Below, in pieces: positions 15,101 to 24,957 of a stretch of DNA of 64,000 bases (its first letter is position 1; each line of letters opens with the position of its first letter). The notes beneath the pieces are model-generated. The model ran no database searches, was not told the origin of the DNA, and worked only from the letters and a program-made list of their open reading frames with translations. Position numbers and translations under genes: made by a program. Origin of the DNA: Spisula solida (Eukaryota > Mollusca > Bivalvia > Venerida > Mactridae); contig OX365954.1 in the NCBI GenBank assembly GCA_947247005.1, positions 512,001 through 576,000 on the forward strand, given 5' to 3'.

Positions 15101-17262
15101 TATATATAACAAGTATATTCAATTCAAAAAGTTTGATAAAACATTAAATACTTACTGTTGACAGCTTTCCAAAATGAAACTGAACGCCTAGTTATCAGCG
15201 ACTTCCGGTTTGGGGGTTCAGTGAGTCAACATACTGTGAAACTGTAAATTCCTGAGGTTATTGGCCAATCTTGCAGGACAAACAGACAACTAAAAACTTG
15301 CAACTTTCTCAGTTGAAAAAAGCATAGTTGTAAGAATAATGATTTCTGTGTTTTAGATGCGAGTGTTGACTATGGAAATGAACAGGGATTTTCATTTAAC
15401 AATAACGTTACAATTTACTAAATAATTGCATTATATTTCAGGCTTTACGAGAGGAAACATGTAAATCAACTACGCCAGTGTTCAGTGTAGATAGTGCTTT
15501 AGATTCCTGGGACAGTTCTGGGCAGGACTTGAATGCTTTATCTCAGCACGGTCTGCATAATGCTGTACCCAAACCTAGACCTACCAATCTATGTATGATG
15601 AAATCACGTGACAATAGGAAGAAGAGTTCAAGGCTGTATTCCTCAGATTCTACTGACACAGGAGATGATGTAGGTAGAAGATTAATGGAGTTACAAATAT
15701 CGGACGAAGCGTGGGAGGGTGACGAGAGTAGTCATAGTGACGAGTCTAGTCCCAGGGATAGAGATTGGGTGAAAGCATTTAATAGTTTTAAAGCTCAAGC
15801 TGAAGTGTTAGAGAATTTACCATCTCCGGACAAACAACACAGTACGGGTAGTCTAGATCGTAGATCTTTACGTAATATCGCAGTGAAAAAAGAGAGACAG
15901 AAAGTTCGACGTAATTGGTCACACAGTACAAGTCGTGGTGCAACCAGTCAGAATGACCTACGACCTTACGTAGTTGACAGAAGACAGAGACGTTGTGCAA
16001 GCAGTGCTAGTGCTCGAGATTTAGATAAAGTTCCGTTAAAGGAACAACTAAGTGAGGTGTTTTCTCCGCAATCTATTCAGCTTCATAGAGTGACTTTAGT
16101 GAAGGATTCTCCCGTCGAGGATTTTGGATTTGGCGTGTCGGATGGGGTGTATGATAAAGGTGTATATATAAGTGCAATTCGTGGAGGATCAGTGGCAGAT
16201 GATATGGGGCTGAAACAGTTTGATAGGATACTACAGGTACGCAACCTTATCTGTAAACCCAACTTTTGTTTTTTTTATTGACCTTATGCCAATGCTAATA
16301 GACAATTCTGTTCCCAATGAAAGGATTTAATTTTAGTTCAGTCCAGGGACCATATGCTTTCAGAAAAATATAGAGAACAAAATTCCCTTGGGGGGGGAGA
16401 GGTCTATGGGTGGCCTATGGACTTAATGTTAAAATATTGGAAATATTGCTTATGTTGGTATAAGCCAATGGATTCACTTTAAAATAGCTGACAAACAATA
16501 AGGTTCTACTTGCATGGTTCTTTTAGCATTGTCAATATGTCAGCTATTTTTGTTGTGGCTTAAAGTAGAATTTACTAAAGAAAACCTGAAACTGGAACTT
16601 TGATATTTGGATGCTCCTCTACCTGATCAGGAATGGGTTACCCGAGTATTATGAGTACAAATACTGATTTTCCAGTACTCACTGGTTTGTTCATAGTATG
16701 ACCTTGGGATCAGAATGTCACATGTTTTCTATAGGATTATATTAGGAGAACTTTCAAGATTTCTCTAAATCTACATGGTCCATTTAACCAAAATAAATAA
16801 GTTATATTTATGATAAATATTCCACCACAACTTCTGGTAAGGGATTTATCTGATTATACTAGGAATGGTATCAGGTGAAATTTTTGTGTGGGGTATAGCT
16901 GTTCTATAGGCTGTCTTGTTTACATAATATAATATTAAGTCTTTTATTTTTATTAACTCTATAATTTTATGTTTTAGATCAATAAAGTACGGACACGTGA
17001 CTTCGATTGTAGTCTAGCTATTCCATTAATTGCTGATGCCGGTGAAAGTTTAGATATTGTCGTGTGTAGAAATCCATTAACTCTCAATAAAACTGCCTTG
17101 AAAGACCATCAGACCCGCCGACCTCTTCCACCAGAACCTCCGACTGATAAAATGTCACAGGACACAGACGGCCAATCAACAGATAGTATTCCAGTGTATA
17201 TGAACGTGTATAACTTGGACACACCTATTGCTAGAAGTGAGAAATCTTGTAAAACTGTATGA
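1..17262 (+). CDS. GRIP: GRIP-family multi-PDZ scaffold protein, C-terminal part (11 exons)
   Basis: Spliced gene whose 5' part lies outside the window. Coding exons: 1-101, 2512-2697, 4959-5151, 5779-5996, 6680-6743, 8427-8572, 9215-9356, 11566-11708, 12694-12734, 15442-16236, 16978-17262. All join in phase with GT-AG signals to give 770 visible codons. In visible residues: tail of an upstream PDZ (1-20), basic linker with [10 protein letters not shown] (34-95), PDZ4 about 113-205 with loop GLGLVL, PDZ5 about 214-297 with loop GIGITL, PDZ6 about 308-393 with loop GPLGVTI, a linker with [10 protein letters not shown], and PDZ7 about 625-706 with FGFGV and VRTRDFDC. These motifs and the domain order match vertebrate GRIP1/GRIP2, scaffolds that cluster AMPA receptors and other membrane cargo; the PDZ6-PDZ7 linker is reported to contact kinesin. 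The invertebrate role is inferred. No signal peptide or membrane segment is visible. Confidence 0.93.
280..514. mobile_element. CAGGGGTCC-type MITE with 6-bp TSD
   Basis: 235-bp non-coding element between CAGGGCTCCTAC and AGTAGAATCCCTG, flanked on both sides by ATGTAT (274-279 and 515-520). It has the same body as the copies at 18192, 36180, 53408, 58765 and 61066. The terminal CAGGG resembles hAT ends, but hAT duplications are usually 8 bp. Confidence 0.85.
548..816. mobile_element. TA-flanked MITE, ends CAGTCAAACCTG
   Basis: Inverted ends CAGTCAAACCTGTCTTGACT and TGACTTACACAGGTTTGACTG, each bounded by TA. The 269-bp body is non-coding. Tc1/mariner-type by its TA target. Confidence 0.75.
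1031..1190 (+). repeat. SINE-like fragment with repeated B-box-like motif
   Basis: GGGTTTGATTCCCGG and near copies occur three times about 28 bp apart, like an amplified tRNA B box. They are followed by AACACATACAAGGCACAATG, a tail shared with the repeats at 8158, 29246 and 30560. No A box is convincing. Confidence 0.4.
1191..2511. other. Intron sequence, nothing recognised
   Basis: AT-rich intron between GRIP exons a and b with a short TA run just before the acceptor at 2512. No gene or readable transposon ends were seen. Confidence 0.5.
2512..2697 (+). CDS. GRIP: GRIP exon b: PDZ3-PDZ4 linker
   Basis: Acceptor TCCTATAG, donor TGTG|GTATTT, phases 1 and 1. It encodes a Ser/Asn-rich linker ending in the basic stretch [13 protein letters not shown], matching a basic RRSW motif at the same place in vertebrate GRIP1. 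Confidence 0.85.
3859..4010. mobile_element. TA-flanked MITE, ends CTGTAAATCA
   Basis: 152 bp with inverted ends CTGTAAATCA and TGATTTACAG, each next to TA (857-858 and 4011-4012). A TTCGCG motif lies near the left end. Non-coding, in the intron between exons b and c. Confidence 0.75.
4380..4795. repeat. Stem-loop-headed dispersed repeat, AGTCCCC family, copy 1
   Basis: Starts with a stem-loop (AGTCCCC...GGGGACT) followed by CTGTCCGTCAGTCTGTGCG, then repeated phrases around GTTTATGAAACTTGGTATG, and ends AGTAGGGGACT. Copy 2 is at 38528. Non-coding. Confidence 0.7.
4959..5151 (+). CDS. GRIP: GRIP exon c: first half of PDZ4
   Basis: Acceptor ATTGCAG, donor AAAG|GTGAGT, phase 1 in and 2 out. 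It encodes the PDZ4 start with carboxylate loop GLGLVLDS and the strand [15 protein letters not shown]. Confidence 0.88.
5779..5996 (+). CDS. GRIP: GRIP exon d: end of PDZ4 and start of PDZ5
   Basis: Acceptor CTGACAG. Codes [12 protein letters not shown], then [11 protein letters not shown] and [20 protein letters not shown]. The pattern EVEFDVAES...SSGTFHVKLPKK is characteristic of GRIP PDZ4-PDZ5. Donor AGTG|GTACAG. Confidence 0.9.
6680..6743 (+). CDS. GRIP: GRIP exon e: middle of PDZ5
   Basis: Short 64-bp exon, phase 1 in and 2 out, encoding [16 protein letters not shown], the counterpart of the EPLIISDIKKGSVAHR segment in vertebrate GRIP. Donor ACAG|GTGAGT. Confidence 0.88.
6874..7625 (+). 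repeat. 22-bp G-rich minisatellite, about 33 copies
   Basis: Unit ACGTGTGTGTGAAGGGGGGATT in near-perfect tandem, with changes mostly in the G-run length. It lies in the GRIP intron between exons e and f, with the G-rich strand being the transcribed-sense strand. The open frames here are a by-product of the repeat. Confidence 0.95.
7815..8110. repeat. Dispersed repeat shared with 43592-43870
   Basis: Both copies carry CCGTCC..., GAAAATGTTAACCAAAACTT-like text, AAACTCAA.TATTTTTTAA, GCTTTCAAACTTGG and GTTATGGCC. Non-coding, diverged. Confidence 0.6.
8158..8390. repeat. Dispersed repeat, GACAGGGAAGGCAGCACTC family
   Basis: Same head and AACATACAAGGCACA body as 29246 and 30560, followed by a few units of the AGCTGAATG.CCTAGTTTCAG minisatellite. 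It ends about 35 bp before the exon f acceptor. Confidence 0.65.
8427..8572 (+). CDS. GRIP: GRIP exon f: end of PDZ5
   Basis: Acceptor TTCACAG. Codes [20 protein letters not shown] and ends with [11 protein letters not shown]. Donor ACAG|GTAAAC, phase 1. Confidence 0.88.
9215..9356 (+). CDS. GRIP: GRIP exon g: first half of PDZ6
   Basis: Acceptor CTTATAG. Codes [20 protein letters not shown] and then [16 protein letters not shown], almost the GRIP1 PDZ6 signature. Donor CCAG|GTATGA, phase 2. Confidence 0.92.
9665..10918 (+). repeat. About 159-bp tandem repeat with trimeric higher-order structure
   Basis: CGTGCGATCGTCTT recurs at about 9757, 9904, 10060, 10219, 10380, 10536, 10696 and 10856. 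Units variant at the CTCAAACAG, CTCAACCAG and CTGAAACAG positions recur every 476 bp, so three units were duplicated as a block. The long open frames follow from the low number of stops in the unit and are not called genes. Confidence 0.9.
11334..11532. mobile_element. CAGGGGTGTCAA-type MITE
   Basis: Ends CAGGGCTGTCAA and TTGACACCCCTG are inverted copies. The body shares AAAATAAAAGTTATTTGATG and GGCAAAGTTATGGT with the CAGGGGTCC family. No clear target duplication. Ends 33 bp before GRIP exon h. Confidence 0.75.
11566..11708 (+). CDS. GRIP: GRIP exon h: second half of PDZ6
   Basis: Acceptor TTTTACAG. Codes [19 protein letters not shown] and ends [11 protein letters not shown]. Donor CCAA|GTAGGT is chosen because it gives phase 1, which the next exon needs. 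Confidence 0.9.
11849..12130 (+). repeat. About 155-bp repeat, two copies
   Basis: TTTCTCTGTAACCATTGGT and AACTTTGCATGACTGATCAG occur twice, offset about 155 bp, with divergence. Non-coding intron sequence. Confidence 0.65.
12694..12734 (+). CDS. GRIP: GRIP exon i: 41-bp micro-exon in the linker
   Basis: Acceptor TTTGCAG, donor AAC|GTAAGT. Phase 1 in and 0 out is exactly what is needed to join exons h and j. It codes [13 protein letters not shown]. It is short and could be missed by prediction; it cannot be skipped without a frame change. Confidence 0.75.
12748..13009. mobile_element. CAGGGGTGTCAA-type MITE
   Basis: Begins CAGGGGTGTCAATATTCCTG and ends CTGTTGACACCCCT; same body as 11334 and 53759. 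It starts 13 bp downstream of the micro-exon i donor. Confidence 0.75.
13037..13210 (+). mobile_element. tRNA-derived SINE-like element
   Basis: A-box-like TGGCACAGTGG at 13041 and a decayed B-box-like GGTTTAATTCC about 45 bp later fit a tRNA-derived head. The tail carries GGTAACCCAGGGGTAGTCTC. No poly(A) or target duplication resolved. Confidence 0.4.
13279..15238. mobile_element. 1960-bp TIR element with 59-bp ends and 5-bp TSD
   Basis: The 59-bp terminal inverted repeats begin CACAGTATGTTGACTCACTG and differ at one base. They contain CCGGAAGTCGCTGATAAC. AAACT flanks both ends (13274-13278 and 15239-15243). The interior has only short open frames (at most 134 codons) and no recognisable transposase, so it is non-autonomous or decayed. 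It sits in the intron between GRIP exons i and j. The 5-bp duplication and CACAGT start recall Transib, but the superfamily is not established. Confidence 0.85.
14484..14941 (+). repeat. 229-bp direct duplication inside the TIR element
   Basis: GCATTTCGTAATTGG starts two copies at 14484 and 14713. Both continue through GACTAGTGGGACAGA and GCGTCCAGTGCATGATTCGA with few differences. Confidence 0.85.
15442..16236 (+). CDS. GRIP: GRIP exon j: PDZ6-PDZ7 linker and start of PDZ7
   Basis: 795 bp, phase 0 in and out; acceptor TTTCAG, donor CTACAG|GTACGC. The linker carries [12 protein letters not shown] and DWVKAFNSF, matching conserved islands of the vertebrate GRIP1 linker. It then enters PDZ7 at [19 protein letters not shown]. 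Confidence 0.93.
16978..17262 (+). CDS. GRIP: GRIP last exon: end of PDZ7 and C-terminus
   Basis: Acceptor TTTTAG. Codes [19 protein letters not shown], then a Pro-rich tail ([12 protein letters not shown]) and ends SEKSCKTV with TGA at 17260-17262. Confidence 0.93.
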   Translation: MNKVRTRDFDCSLAIPLIADAGESLDIVVCRNPLTLNKTALKDHQTRRPLPPEPPTDKMSQDTDGQSTDSIPVYMNVYNLDTPIARSEKSCKTV

Positions 17263-17366
17263 TATTTGTCAACTATGATGTGTTTGTACATGTATTTTTA
17301 TAACGGTGTTCAGGTAATCATATCTGATAAATTAGCAGGTGTTTGTTTGTTTATGTTATTCATCCA

Positions 17367-17372
17367 AATAAA
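17367..17372 (+). promoter_or_regulatory. Polyadenylation signal AATAAA of GRIP
   Basis: First canonical AATAAA after the GRIP stop, 105 bp downstream and followed by a T/G-rich stretch. A longer 3' UTR using later signals (for example near 23670) cannot be excluded. Confidence 0.55.
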
Positions 17373-17391
17373 GCCAGTTTTGTGTCAATAT

Positions 17392-17648
17392 CAGTCCCTG
17401 ATCTCCCAAAGCATCTCAAGTAGAAATCTCAACTCAAATTGAGATTTTGCTCAAATCAGAGTCTGAATTTGAGATAAATATGTAGATCGAGCTCTCGAAA
17501 TTTTACTGTAATAAACACAGATTAATGTTTCTGTTTTGTTATACCAATTTAGAGTACAATTTCGCATGGAAACTATCTCAATCGCTAGGTGACAGAATTT
17601 GAGTTAAGATTGAGCTCAGATTGAGATGTTTCGGGAGATCAGGACCAG
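17392..17648. mobile_element. MITE with CCTGATCTCCC inverted ends
   Basis: Left CAGTCCCTGATCTCCC and right GGGAGATCAGGACCAG form inverted ends. The body is rich in GAGATTGAGCTC-like text. A second, inverted copy lies at 27103-27346. It begins just after the GRIP poly(A) signal. Confidence 0.65.
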
Positions 17649-17649
17649 G

Positions 17650-18190
17650 TCTCATTGTTTCATGGATCACTTGAATATTTGTATCATTAGGTTTATGAAA
17701 CTTACCTGTTTAAAGCTTCGTCCTCAAGTAAAAAGATTTTAGATTATTCCATTATAGATTTTGGTAGACATGTTTTCATGTTTTCTTCAAAGCTTCTGAC
17801 CGGCTCACCTGGTTTTGAGATCTTAAATCTGATTGGTTGTTTCTGAGAAGTGTTTAAACATTGACCAATGACAACGCTGCTTTCATAAACTGATCTCCAA
17901 ATCAGTTTGATTACACGATACCTATTTGTTACATAATTAGTAAAGCCATTTTGACACAAAAATAATTTATTTGTTGATTATTATTGTTACAGCGGTTATA
18001 CAAACAATATGAAAAGTATTTTGTCATCCACATATATATCTGTCAATCTATTGTTTTGAAAATAAGTTATAATCATTTGTGAGTGTATTAGAGAACCTGA
18101 TGTTTTCATTGATTATAGGAGAAGATGTTCAAACAAAGTTTTAATGCTGAAATAAAAAATATTTGTGGTTTAGATAATCCAACCTACCCT
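17650..18190. other. Intergenic, nothing recognised
   Basis: AT-rich sequence downstream of GRIP. No gene supported; the minus-strand open frame here has no recognisable protein features. Confidence 0.4.
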
Positions 18191-18191
18191 T

Positions 18192-18415
18192 GATTTTTAG
18201 ACCTACGGAATAATCTGGAAATCCACTGGAAAGAATGAACTTATCTGTAGAAATAAATTCAAAGAATTGACAAAGTTATGGTCATTAAAGTTTCATAAGC
18301 TGAATTTTAACAATAGAACAATGTTTGAAACAGAGTTTGCTCTACGTATGTGTGCCCCTAACAGACTAACAACTCATTTTCAGGATTGGGTATTATTCCT
18401 CAGTAGGCCCCCCTG
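18192..18415. mobile_element. CAGGGGTCC-type MITE, decayed left end
   Basis: Body matches the family (AATAATCCGGAAATCCACTG, GACAAAGTTATGGTCATT, TTTCAGGATTGGG) and ends CAGTAGGCCCCCCTG. The left terminus has diverged and no target duplication can be read. Confidence 0.65.
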
Positions 18416-18578
18416 CATTTACTTGAAATACATCAGATTTTTGTTTATTTTTGTAACATATACATGCAGATGAATCATGTCAGACTTAATTAGTTACCTG
18501 AACCACATATATTTTTATTTGGCCTAATTGAACGTATGGTGCTATTCCCTTATGTTTGAAATCAAACACGATCCTTAC

Positions 18579-19541
18579 ACATTAAATGGGCGTCTACACT
18601 CGCCCCACTACGCAGACACAGAGCACATTAAATGGGCGTCTACACTCGCCCCTCTACGCAGACACAGAGCACATTAAATGGGCGTCTACACTCGCCCCTC
18701 TACGCAGACACAGAGCACATTAAATGGGCGTCTACACTCGCCCCACTACGCAGACACAGAGCACATTAAATGGGCGTCTACACTCGCCCCACTACGCAGA
18801 CACAGAGCACATTAAATGGGCGTCTACACTCGCCCCACTACGCAGACACAGAGCACATTAAATGGGCGTCTACACTCGCCCCACTACGCAGACACAGAGC
18901 ACATTAAATGGGCGTCTACACTCGCCCAACTACGCAGACACATAGCACATTAAATGGGCGTCTACACTCACCCCACTACGCAGACACAGAGCACATTAAA
19001 TGGGCGTCTACACTCGCCCCTCTACGCAGACACAGTGCACATTAAATGGGCGTCTACACTCGCCCCACTACGCAGACACAGAGCACATTAAATGGGCGTC
19101 TACACTCGCCCCACTACGCAGACACAGAGCACATTAAATGGGCGTCTACACTCGCCCCTCTACGCAGACACAGAGCACATTAAATGGGCGTCTACACTCG
19201 CCCCACTACGCAGACACAGAGCACATTAAATGGGCGTCTACACTCGCCCCACTACGCAGACACAGAGCACATTAAATGGGCGTCTACACTCGCCCCACTA
19301 CGCAGACACAGAGCACATTAAATGGGCGTCTACACTCGCCCCACTACGCAGACACAGAGCACATTAAATGGGCGTCTACACTCACCCCACTACGCAGACA
19401 CAGAGCACATTAAATGGGCGTCTACACTCGCCCCACTACGCAGACACAGAGCACATTAAATGGGCGTCTACACTCGCCCCACTACGCAGACACAGAGCAC
19501 ATTAAATGGGCGTCTACACTCGCCCCACTACGCAGACACAG
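18579..19541 (+). repeat. 46-bp minisatellite, about 21 copies
   Basis: Units start ACATTAAATGGGCGTCTACA and end CGCAGACACAGAGC. Copies are almost identical; the main variant is CCCCAC versus CCCCTC. Intergenic. Open frames across it are repeat by-products. Confidence 0.96.
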
Positions 19542-19612
19542 TGATGTCATCGTTTTATACTTCTTGTTAGTGCTATTATTTTTGATGGTTAAAATGAAAG
19601 GTTATTGGTATA

Positions 19613-19777
19613 CAGTGCAACCTCTCCAGAGCAGCCCTCTATAGAGCAATCATCTCCTGAGCAATATAATCATTTTGTTTAACCATTTACTATATAATTT
19701 ACCTCTCTGAAGCAATAACTTTATAACTACCAATTTCTGTGATTCCTAAAGGGTGTAGCTCTAGAGAGGTTGTACTG
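19613..19777. mobile_element. MITE with CAGTGCAACCTCTC inverted ends
   Basis: CAGTGCAACCTCTCCAGAGC and GCTCTAGAGAGGTTGTACTG are inverted copies. TA precedes the left end; the right flank is TTG, so the target duplication is not intact. Non-coding. Confidence 0.6.
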
Positions 19778-20075
19778 TTGTTTCATAATAAGATCTGAAT
19801 AATGATTTCATTAAAATTATACATTTATGTGTATGTTACATTTACATATGCGTATGTTATTGGTATTTTGTACATGTTTTTGGTATTTCATTCTTAAGAT
19901 CTGCGTTGTGTATAAATTTATACTCATTATTTACCAATATTTTATATTAACTTATTTAATACCAGTATGCATTTGAAACATACTGTTGTTTGTATATACA
20001 ATTTATGTTTATAATATGAGATATCTTTCATGATTAGCCATAATCTTCCTCTCAGAGTAAGGTACAAGTCAAATA

Positions 20076-20324
20076 CACTCAACCACTTTTCTATTTGGTC
20101 TCTATTCAAACCCGAAATATCTTTTAACAGTGATCATAATGTTTGATGGCGAAAATGCAAAATTTATCGCATGATTGACCATGCATGCTTTGGCACGTGA
20201 TTTAGATTTTTAATGATTTATTAGTGTTAAGACAATTGCATAAAACGTTTGTGTGCAAAACATTATGATCACAGTCAAACGTATTGGGGTTTGAAAAGTA
20301 ACCAATTAGAAAAGGAGTTGAGTG
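20076..20324. mobile_element. TA-flanked MITE with about 75-bp inverted ends
   Basis: CACTCAACCACTTTTCTATT pairs with AATTAGAAAAGGAGTTGAGTG. The arms extend past TTCAAACCC and GTGATCATAATGTTT. TA lies on both sides. No coding content. Confidence 0.7.
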
Positions 20325-20329
20325 TAATT

Positions 20330-23300
20330 TATTCCTGTTATCCAAGTCAAGTATCGTCAATTTGGTGTGCAGTGTAACGTCTCTAGCAAAGCCTGCTCTT
20401 CAGCAACACTTTACAGCAACACGAAACATTCCCCCTATGTCTGTCTATTCACAATTTGTTTATTCACTTGATTTTTTACAAAATTCACAAATCTTGTAAA
20501 ACCAGGGTAACAAGGTAAACTAGATCACCAGGCTAAATCAATAAAAAAAAACTTGTTTACACTTTAGAGGTTAATTACAATTTAAGCTTAATCTTAATGA
20601 AACGTATAGTCAAATTGTTTATCTCTATAATATCTAGGCCCAGCTAGATACTGGGTCTTTTGAGGTCAAAAACTAGATCACCGGGCCAAATAAAAAAAAT
20701 TAGATATACATTGTTTACTGATAAGCAACATTGATGAAAAGTCATAGCACTTGAAAATCACATGTTTTACATGAAAAACAATATGTATTTTCAAATTGTT
20801 TAAAAAATGTATCCTATATTAGCTACAATAATTTATAAAAATAAATAAAAGGGTTACAGAATATTTATACTGTAAACTTACATGTTTGACATGATGTCAT
20901 AGAGACTATTCATAAATTTCTGCTCATTCATTTTGAGATTCTTGAGACAATTTTTGAGATTCTTGACGCAATCTGTTGAATGATTGAAATGTATGTATAT
21001 ATGCCGAGATCTTACGCAAGATACGTAACTGGTGCTATAACGTGTTATTGCCATATATAGCTTATAATATTATATTCTTGATCTCCACGATTATTGTCAT
21101 GATATTAGTTATACTTGTGTTATATTTTTGTGCTGTTATAGGGATTTTAAGCTTCACTATTCGAAGAATTAGGGGAGCTATTGCAGTTATCCGAGCGTAA
21201 TATAGCGAGTTTTTTTACCTCTTATATTTTCAATGTCCTTTGACATATTGCTTGGATACTTTGCATTCTTGTTCGCCATCATGACCCCAACCAATACGCT
21301 GGAGTAAGTAACTGTATCAAGTATTTTGTTGAAATTAAACTTTAAATGAACGATAGTGTTTTTACACATTTAAACTTTTTACAATAGTTGTCTTCTCTAT
21401 GCACCTCTTTATTGAATGCACTTGGCTTTAATGAATGAGTGGTTTTTACTTGAAGAGTGTGTGTTGTTTTGTAGAGGAGGTATTCCGATGTTATACATGT
21501 ACTTAAGTTCATTCCATTAACTTACAATACCGGTTCTTTGTCCCCCATTGTGCCTGTATATTATATGTATGTGCAACCTGAAGTGCTTATTATAGTAACT
21601 GTATATGGAGCGCTATAGTGCGCTCAGGATAATGAGAAAAGAGGTAAAATTTGGTATATTCCTCAAAGGTGGATTAGACATGCACAATTTATTTATCAGT
21701 GATGTTTTGAGTACAATACTGACCTTATCTGTTTACCTAGGTAATTTGTAAAACCAATTTTGCAACATTTGACCAAACTGATTCATGTTTGTAAATATCA
21801 CATTATACTGGGCGCACTATAACATGTTCATTTTAGTAACCATTTACCAGTATATTTAGCAAAAATTATTGAATTTATCACTAAATATACTATAAAACCT
21901 GTATTATTGATCACTTAAAATGTGGCTTTTTAGTACAGGTGAATTGATAGCAAAAATACACAGTGGAATCTAAAAAATATTGGCTGTTTTGAGACAGGTT
22001 GTTAAACTAGGTGACCACTAAAACAGGTATGACTGTGTATACTACTGTTCACTGTTCAGTGTTTATATTCTTGTATTACATCATTTGCTCCTGTAAATTG
22101 TCTCCATTCTGTCACTTTCTTATTCATATAAACACAATATTTACGTATAGACTACAATCTGATTGTTTTGAAGTTTCATGCTCATTACAAATATAACTCG
22201 GCATGTAATCATAGTTATATGAAAAATAACCTGACAGGCGAAGTTTGTATTTCATGCACATGTCTTGTGATCCTGGATATAGTACTGTACCAACAATATT
22301 TCTGTCCAATGTTGAAATGCTAGTATGTGAGCATTAATTTTCTTTATTTCAGAAATTGGTAAAATTGGCATCAATTTCAATAAATATAAATTCGATACTA
22401 GGTGACAGTTTTACCCCAGTCTCCTCCTGAGCTGATCCCTAAAAAGTGTGATTTTCATTATTCTTGTTAATGCGTGTAAAATTTTCTATCCTGCTTTAAG
22501 CTGAATTCCTATGGATGGATACATGTATAGTTGTAGAGAACTTTGCTGCAATTTCCTTGTTGCCTCTTTGTGTACATGAACTTGTTTGATGCTGTAAGTT
22601 GTTCATGTAACTGCCATAGTCTGTCATGTATTACACATGTTTAACAATTTCACGGTTCTGTGAATGCAATGGAAGTACCAACTGTTTGTTTGGTTTGATT
22701 GATTCCTTGTTTCATATAATGACCAACTTATTATGCCTCATTAGTTAATTGTTTGAACACTATCATGAAACTTGTGACTGTCATGAGCTTCTTGTTAAGA
22801 TTATCTTGAACTGGTTGCTATGAGTAATTGTGATCATTCTTTATTCTGTCTTACTTCTTACAATATCCTCTTCCTTTCATTGTTTCATTCTCGTCTATAA
22901 TGCCTTCATTAACTATGTACAATATTTGATGACCAGCCAATTGAACGATACATATTCTTTACTTTATCAGGAAACATTACTATGCTTTATTTTAGACTGT
23001 CTGAAAAAGCTGTAAAATCATGGAGCCCCTTTTGGTTTGGTTTTCTGTAAAATTTGCAAAAGTCAGAATTTATCACACATATGCAAAAGAAATTACAGAA
23101 AAACTTCCTTGGTGACCCTGTTTCAATAGCTATTTAGAATTGTAAATATTAGGAGGCATTGCAGCAAGGATGTTGCGCTAGTGTTCATGTATGTTTTATA
23201 CCTGTTTTAGCTGTGAAACTCGTGTGAGCGATCAAGGCCCACTGCGGTCCTCTTGGTCTGATATTCTTTCGACTTGTACAAAGTTGCTTTTATTTATTGA

Positions 23301-23857
23301 TACCAGGTTGGCATTAATTTCAACATCCTTCGATTTTTCATTTTCGAGAATCTAAGGTTTCAATGAAATGTAGCAATGTTTGTATTATTTCTGTTTATAT
23401 AATTGATATTACATTGATTTATAGGGTAACCGAGTTTGATCGTACATAAATTAAAATGAACTTGGTTGAGATAACGTCATGTTACTGTGATAAGGTGTAA
23501 CTATACAGCTAAATGCCATTAGTCAGTGAGTAAAAATGTATTAAAAACCTGTTAACTGATTCTTGTTTTCCTTCATTCCTTGACTGTCTCCTTCAGTTTT
23601 ACTTCTTGTGACAGTGAGGCTGCTTAGATTGTGTTAATGTTGCTCTGACTACATTGTACCAGTTTCGAAAATAAAATTTTACCAATTCCTTGCTTGGCAC
23701 TCAGTAGTAAACTAGGAAAATAGGAAAAGGTAACTTCTGCCATGCCCTAGATGCTATCAAGATGGTGATGTGAAGAGTGATAAATGTATGTTGCCGAACT
23801 TGTTTCACAAGCAACCTAAAATGAATTGATACAAACTATTTGCTATAAATTTAGATA
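20330..23857. other. Intergenic, no gene supported
   Basis: AT-rich DNA with only short open frames lacking domains. Diverged repeat fragments are present (for example near 20370 and 21900-22030). AATAAA-like signals near 23670 could serve a long GRIP 3' UTR, but nothing shows it. Confidence 0.4.
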
Positions 23858-24321
23858 GATATAGTTTTGCACGAGTTATCAACAATCAGATATAGTTTTA
23901 CACGAGTTATCAACAATCAGATATAGTTTTACACGAGTTATCAACAATCAGATATAGTTTTACACGAGTTATCAACAATCAGATATAGTTTTACACGAAT
24001 TATCAACAATCAGATATAGTTTTACACCAGTTATCAACAATCAGATATAGTTTTACACCAGTTATCAACAATCAGATATAGTTTTACACCAGTTATCAAC
24101 AATCAGATATAGTTTTACACCAGTTATCAACAATCAGATATAGTTTTACACCAGTTATCAACAATCAGATATAGTTTTACACCAGTTATCAACAATCAGA
24201 TATAGTTTTACACCAGTTATCAACAATCAGATATAGTTTTACACCAGTTATCAACAATCAGATATAGTTTTACACCAGTTATCAACAATCAGATATAGTT
24301 TTACACCAGTTATCAACAATC
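23858..24321 (+). repeat. 31-bp minisatellite, about 15 copies
   Basis: Unit AGTTATCAACAATCAGATAT plus AGTTTTACACC. The early copies read CACGAG and all later ones CACCAG, apart from single changes, showing one-directional spread of a variant. Confidence 0.95.
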
Positions 24322-24957
24322 ATGTTTGGGAGGAAGTCATGTATGATCTAGCCAGAGTTCATGGAGTTAACATCCAGTATTATCTTACTCTTCCACGAAC
24401 AACTGAGGGCATGACCATATATACCCAATGTCATAAAACTACACACTCAGATATCAAACCCAGATTTCACCTGAGTATGTTGCAATTTTGGCAAGTAAAC
24501 GTTCTTGCAGTGAGACCTAGTTGTTTACCCTCAGATGAGCCAGTTTCAAACTTAGCATCAATTTTACAGAAACAAAAATTGCTACTATGTTTGGTAAAGG
24601 TAGGATAAAAGCTTTAACCGTCAACCCTGGAGGTTTTTCTTTTTTATTAGTCTACAGTGGCCTTGTGTGTTTAACTCCCCAGATAACCCATTGATAACCA
24701 GACCTGAACGTACAGAGGCGGTACATACAATGCAGGCGATCAGTATGATCAGGTTTCATAAGATTAGGACAAGACTGTGACTTAGAATGTTCACAATTTA
24801 TTTCTATGATTTGACCGAGTTAACCAGTGTTTGACATTAGTAATCAGTTAACCCAAATATTGAACTTATGATCTAGATTTTACAGAGACAAACGTGATGA
24901 CCAAGTTTCATTAAAGATTAAGTGTAAACTGCGACATCTACTGTTGAGTGTTAGTCA
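24322..24957. other. Intergenic, unassigned open frame
   Basis: An 89-codon + strand open frame (24339-24608) begins just after the 31-bp array. It has no motif I recognise and no clear splice or promoter context, so no gene is called. Confidence 0.35.

Noticed and set aside
16481..16552. AAAATAGCTGACA inverted pair as a MITE
   Set aside because: Only 13 bp clearly pair and no target duplication is visible.
17239..17262. GRIP C-terminus SCKTV as a class I PDZ ligand
   Set aside because: Position -2 is Lys, not Ser/Thr, so the class I rule is not met.
18579..24321. CRISPR-like arrays
   Set aside because: Head-to-tail minisatellites without unique spacers in an animal genome.
24339..24608. 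89-codon open frame after the 31-bp array
   Set aside because: No motif, no splice partner and no promoter context; left as unassigned.
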